From Bradyrhizobium sp. (GTDB lineage Bacteria; Pseudomonadota; Alphaproteobacteria; Rhizobiales; Xanthobacteraceae), in contig JAQGKC010000485.1 of NCBI GenBank assembly GCA_028290305.1, positions 1 to 7,516 on the forward strand: a stretch of DNA of 7,516 nt. Direction: 5' to 3'. The translations under genes and the position numbers were made by a program. Of this stretch, positions 5,155 to 7,516 are shown in pieces. The first letter of the stretch is position 1, and each line of letters opens with the position of its first letter. The notes beneath the pieces were generated by a model, which searched no databases, was not told where the DNA came from, and saw only the letters and a list, made by a program, of their open reading frames with translations.

Positions 5155-5769
5155 TCAGGCATGGGACGCCGCGGTGGCACGAGGCAGCCTTCCATCCGGG
5201 GTCGGCTGAATCGCATTGATGTAGTTGAGAGCCTGCTTCTCGCCGGAGAGTTCGGGGTTCGACATGCGATACAATTCCACTGCGCCGGGTTGATGTGGTG
5301 GAACCAGCGTAGCGATGGCAGCTGAGCTGATATATTTTGGCGGATAGAGATAGAATTCCATCAGCGGCATATGTGGGCTGCGCGAAACTCGCTTGAGGAT
5401 CGCCACAGCGATGGATCCTGCTTCCGGGTAGATCGCGCTCCAGCCGGCAAAACTGGAGGCTAATATCTCCAGCGACAAGATCGTCGACGTTATCCGCACG
5501 AAGCCGGCGTTGGATTTCTTTGCGCTTCTGGTCGTCGAGGCCTTCCTGAGCAGCTGGCGAAACTCCCAATGCGCTTCGATGAAGGGTCCGAGCCGGGCCT
5601 TCCACAGGATGTCAGGCAGACAAGTGTAGCCGTGCAGTTCGTGGTAGCTCTCGATCAGGCTTTGACATTGCGCGATCAGGCTCTTCGGCAAGAAACTGAA
5701 ATCAAGGTTCTCAGTCTTGTCGGCGAGAGCCGCATGACCTGCATTGTTGGCAATCGCCGCGACTTCCAT
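5155..5769 (-). CDS. Hypothetical protein (204 aa), family not recognised
   Basis: I do not recognise this protein. The ATG at 5769 is preceded by GAGG seven bases away; the frame extends to a TTG at 5784, less likely as start. It begins MEVAAIANNAGHAALADKTE and has no signal peptide. Residues about 23-75 look mainly helical (LPKSLIAQCQSLIESYHEL, FIEAHWEFRQLLRKA), followed by a basic stretch STTRSAKKS (78-86). Residues about 90-126 are fairly hydrophobic (FVRITSTILSLEILASSFAG, IAVAIL) but broken by charged and glycine residues, so a membrane helix is uncertain. The tail is proline- and alanine-rich (QPTPDGRLPRATAASHA). Its helical N-terminus and modest size could suit a phasin-like or regulatory adaptor protein, but no signature supports either. 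It reads toward the kinase operon with a 408-base gap, so it probably has its own promoter in the divergent region to the right. Confidence 0.75.
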   Translation of the reverse strand: MEVAAIANNAGHAALADKTENLDFSFLPKSLIAQCQSLIESYHELHGYTCLPDILWKARLGPFIEAHWEFRQLLRKASTTRSAKKSNAGFVRITSTILSLEILASSFAGWSAIYPEAGSIAVAILKRVSRSPHMPLMEFYLYPPKYISSAAIATLVPPHQPGAVELYRMSNPELSGEKQALNYINAIQPTPDGRLPRATAASHA

Positions 5770-6051
5770 CGTTCCGCCTCGCAAGGAGCGAACAGATTTC
5801 GCTCAGTGCGTCAGCATAGCGATTCGCCACATATATCTTCGATGGATAAACGCAGCCATTTTCATAGAAAAATAATAGCCGACGCGCGCGCGCTGTTTTT
5901 CAACGGAGGAAAAGCGGCGCGCTGATCGCGCTAAGAGTCGTAAATGTAGCGAAAAAGACACATCGCGGAACAAACTGTTGCAGTGCGACGTCCGTTTTTG
6001 TCGAAACGTCACGTATTTCGCCGGGAGTTTGAGCAAACCGATAGGCAACTG

Positions 6052-6071
6052 GCACTTGTGTAAGCAAGTGC
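6052..6071. repeat. 20-bp palindrome upstream of the porin gene
   Basis: GCACTTG and CAAGTGC are perfect inverted 7-bp arms around TGTAAG. The element lies about 155 bases upstream of the porin start. It lacks a following T-run in either direction, so it is more likely an operator for a dimeric regulator than a terminator. The regulator is unknown. Confidence 0.45.
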
Positions 6072-6172
6072 GTTCAAAAGATTCATTTCAGCTATTTTTT
6101 TTTAATGAAACCGCGAAGTAAACCGCATCGATTTTTCTCAGGCTCCAAACGAATGATCATCCCCAAGGGTTA

Positions 6173-6204
6173 ACGGAATCGTGAGAGCGCCTGAAGGCGT
6201 CCGT
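6173..6204 (+). promoter_or_regulatory. Leader hairpin before the porin ribosome binding site
   Basis: Outer arms ACGGA (6173-6177) and TCCGT (6200-6204) enclose an inner stem CGCC-TGAA-GGCG with a bulge on the left side. The structure ends 11 bases before the GGGG ribosome binding site (6216-6219). It could stabilise the porin mRNA or take part in RNA-level control; no known riboswitch was recognised. Confidence 0.3.
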
Positions 6205-6226
6205 AACAGCAGCTTGGGGCAAGACT

Positions 6227-7516
6227 ATGAAAAGAATTCTTTTGGCAGGCGTCTCGTTGGCTGCGATCAGCCTGAGCAACGTGGCACAAGCGGCGGATCC
6301 GGGCCAAGGCCCATGCCCTTACGGCGGCGATCCCTACAAGAATTATAACTGCCTCGACGCTTATCTCGGCACCGACTTCATGAGCCGCTTCATCAATTAC
6401 TACCGGCTCGAATGGGGACACGACGCAGCACCGGCCGATCCCAAGGCGCCGCCGTCACGCCGCCCCGCGAACGAAGTGCCGCCGGCGCCTCAGAGCACGC
6501 CGCCGATGCCGTTTGCGGAGTGGCCGTATGGCGGCACCACCAATCTTGGCGTGACGCGGCCGAGTTCGGTCGATAGTCCGCTGATGGCAGCGATGTCGAA
6601 TACCGCCGTTGGCCAATGGCTGAACGATGCGCACATCCAGGTCTACGGCTGGGTCGATCCAGGCGGCAATCTCTCCACCAACACGGTGCGCGGCGGCAAT
6701 GCGCCGGCCGCCTACAGCTACAATCCGAACACCGTGCAACTCGATCAGGCCGTGCTCTATATCGAGCGTCTTCCCGACACGGTCCAGAAGGATCACATCG
6801 ACTGGGGCTTCCGCCTCGCGCCGATCTACGGCGAGAACTATCGCTATACGACGGCGTTCGGATTGTGGAGCTACCAGCTCCTCAACCAGAACAAGAACAA
6901 CGGCTACGATATGCCGATGGCCTATGGCGAGGTGTTCATTCCACAGGTGATGGACGGACTGCTGTTCCGGTTCGGACGTTTCATCTCGATCCCGGACATC
7001 GAGGCCCAGTTGGCGCCGAACAACTACATGTACTCGCACTCGATGACCTACACCTTCGACAACTACACCAACACGGGCATTCAGGCGAGCTTGGCGGTGG
7101 ACAAAAACTGGATCTTGCAGGCAGGCCTGATTTCCGGAACCGAGGCGATGCCGTGGCATTGGGGCGCAAGGATCGCCAATCCGTTCCCGAACCCGCTTTA
7201 TCCCGGACAAACCATGCTGAAGGATCCCGGCGCGGTGCCGAGCGTGACGCTTGGCGTGCGCTGGACCAGCGACAGCGGCAACGACGACATCAATCTCGTC
7301 ATGGATGGCATCAATGGCGGCCAGTGGGGCTACAACAACCTGCAATGGTTCGGCGGCACCTATTACCACAAGTTCAATGATCAGTGGCACATCTCGATCG
7401 AATCCTACAATGAGCACCAGAACAACGTGGCGAATGTGAACAATGCGGTAGCCCTCGCGGCGATCGCCAATGGAGGCACACCGTTCTCGCTTCAATATAT
7501 GCCGTTCAACGGTCCG
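6227..7516 (+). CDS. Outer-membrane beta-barrel porin, BBP2 family (5' part, cut by the window end)
   Basis: The first 430 codons are open to the last base with no stop. A GGGG ribosome binding site lies seven bases before ATG 6227. Residues 1-22 form a signal peptide (MKRILLAGVSLAAISLSNVA, AQA-A cleavage). The mature protein starts with a region containing two cysteines (C30, C42) that may pair, then a proline-rich linker (about 68-100), then the barrel from about residue 136 (AHIQVYGWVDPGGNLSTN). The BBP2 style is clear: QLDQAVLYIERLPDT, WGFRLAPIYGENYRYT, PMAYGEVFIPQVMDGLLFRF, GRFISIPDIEAQLAPNNYMY, and tyrosine/tryptophan-rich strands such as WFGGTYYHKFNDQWHISIES. The family comprises outer-membrane porins about 450-600 residues long, so 20-170 residues are probably missing. 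The substrate is unknown. Long frames on the minus strand (6455-7495) and in the second plus frame (6616-7380) are shadows of this gene. Confidence 0.93.
   Translation, partial: MKRILLAGVSLAAISLSNVAQAADPGQGPCPYGGDPYKNYNCLDAYLGTDFMSRFINYYRLEWGHDAAPADPKAPPSRRPANEVPPAPQSTPPMPFAEWPYGGTTNLGVTRPSSVDSPLMAAMSNTAVGQWLNDAHIQVYGWVDPGGNLSTNTVRGGNAPAAYSYNPNTVQLDQAVLYIERLPDTVQKDHIDWGFRLAPIYGENYRYTTAFGLWSYQLLNQNKNNGYDMPMAYGEVFIPQVMDGLLFRFGRFISIPDIEAQLAPNNYMYSHSMTYTFDNYTNTGIQASLAVDKNWILQAGLISGTEAMPWHWGARIANPFPNPLYPGQTMLKDPGAVPSVTLGVRWTSDSGNDDINLVMDGINGGQWGYNNLQWFGGTYYHKFNDQWHISIESYNEHQNNVANVNNAVALAAIANGGTPFSLQYMPFNGP

Larger units (their letters stand above)
5770..6226. other. Divergent intergenic region between the 204-aa gene and the BBP2 porin gene
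   Basis: This 457-base region separates two divergently transcribed genes and must contain promoters for both. No gene is supported within it. It holds a pure CG alternation CGCGCGCGCGC (5883-5893), a 7/6/7 palindrome (6052-6071), a run of nine T (6096-6104) and a leader hairpin (6173-6204). A GGAGG at about 5906 is not followed by a start codon at a usable distance. No convincing -35/-10 pair could be picked by eye. Confidence 0.6.

Noticed and set aside
5967..5992. GGAAC-N17-CGTC, resembling an EcfG general-stress promoter
   Set aside because: The -10 part differs from the usual CGTT, and the site is about 235 bases from the porin start with other structures between. It is too weak to call.
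6616..7380. A 254-codon plus-strand frame
   Set aside because: It is the shifted frame of the porin gene; its arginine- and glutamine-rich translation is typical of a GC-rich shadow frame.
6455..7495. A 346-codon open frame on the minus strand
   Set aside because: It lies fully antisense to the BBP2 porin, has a histidine/arginine/valine-rich translation with no recognisable domain, and exists because the porin's codon bias suppresses antisense stops.

Overview
The base composition (GC-rich genes separated by AT-rich spacers) and the protein types point to an alphaproteobacterium of the Bradyrhizobium / Rhodopseudomonas / Nitrobacter group. The evidence is a short outer-membrane barrel ending in the ...VVAKY style typical of that group, a large BBP2-type porin, and a KdpD/KdpE-like two-component pair built around a DUF4118 membrane domain. 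No tRNA, rRNA, CRISPR array, insertion sequence or integrase was found. The genus assignment is inference from protein style only.

Layout. 26-796 (minus) is a 256-residue outer-membrane beta-barrel protein with a clear signal peptide. 797-1458 has no convincing intact gene. It holds AT-rich inverted repeats, a strong hairpin terminator (1151-1181) and plus-strand reading frames that look like coding sequence but lack proper starts. 1459-1584 (minus) is a 41-residue single-pass membrane protein with a GTG start and a strong ribosome binding site. 1778-1996 and 2075-2302 (both minus) are small soluble proteins of unknown function. 2373-3098 (minus) is an OmpR/PhoB-type response regulator resembling KdpE. 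Its start codon overlaps the stop of the 551-residue sensor kinase at 3091-4746 (minus). That kinase has the membrane, GAF-like and catalytic parts of KdpD but not the N-terminal KdpD and Usp domains. 4747-5154 is non-coding and carries tandem direct repeats. 5155-5769 (minus) is a 204-residue protein I do not recognise. 5770-6226 is the divergent promoter region. 6227-7516 (plus) is the 5' 430 codons of a BBP2-family outer-membrane porin that runs off the window.

How the parts may fit together. The kinase and regulator are almost certainly co-translated. The two small genes follow on the same strand with short gaps, so the whole block may be one transcription unit or a closely linked one. 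The direct repeats upstream of the kinase, and 11-bp tandem repeats upstream of the 72-residue gene, have the helical-turn spacing that OmpR/PhoB-type regulators usually bind. They share a loose TTGnnACAnC pattern, so the regulator could control its own operon and its small neighbours. Two outer-membrane proteins flank the block, which fits an envelope or osmotic/ionic stress role, but nothing in the sequence proves they are targets. No kdpFABC potassium-transport gene is visible in the window.
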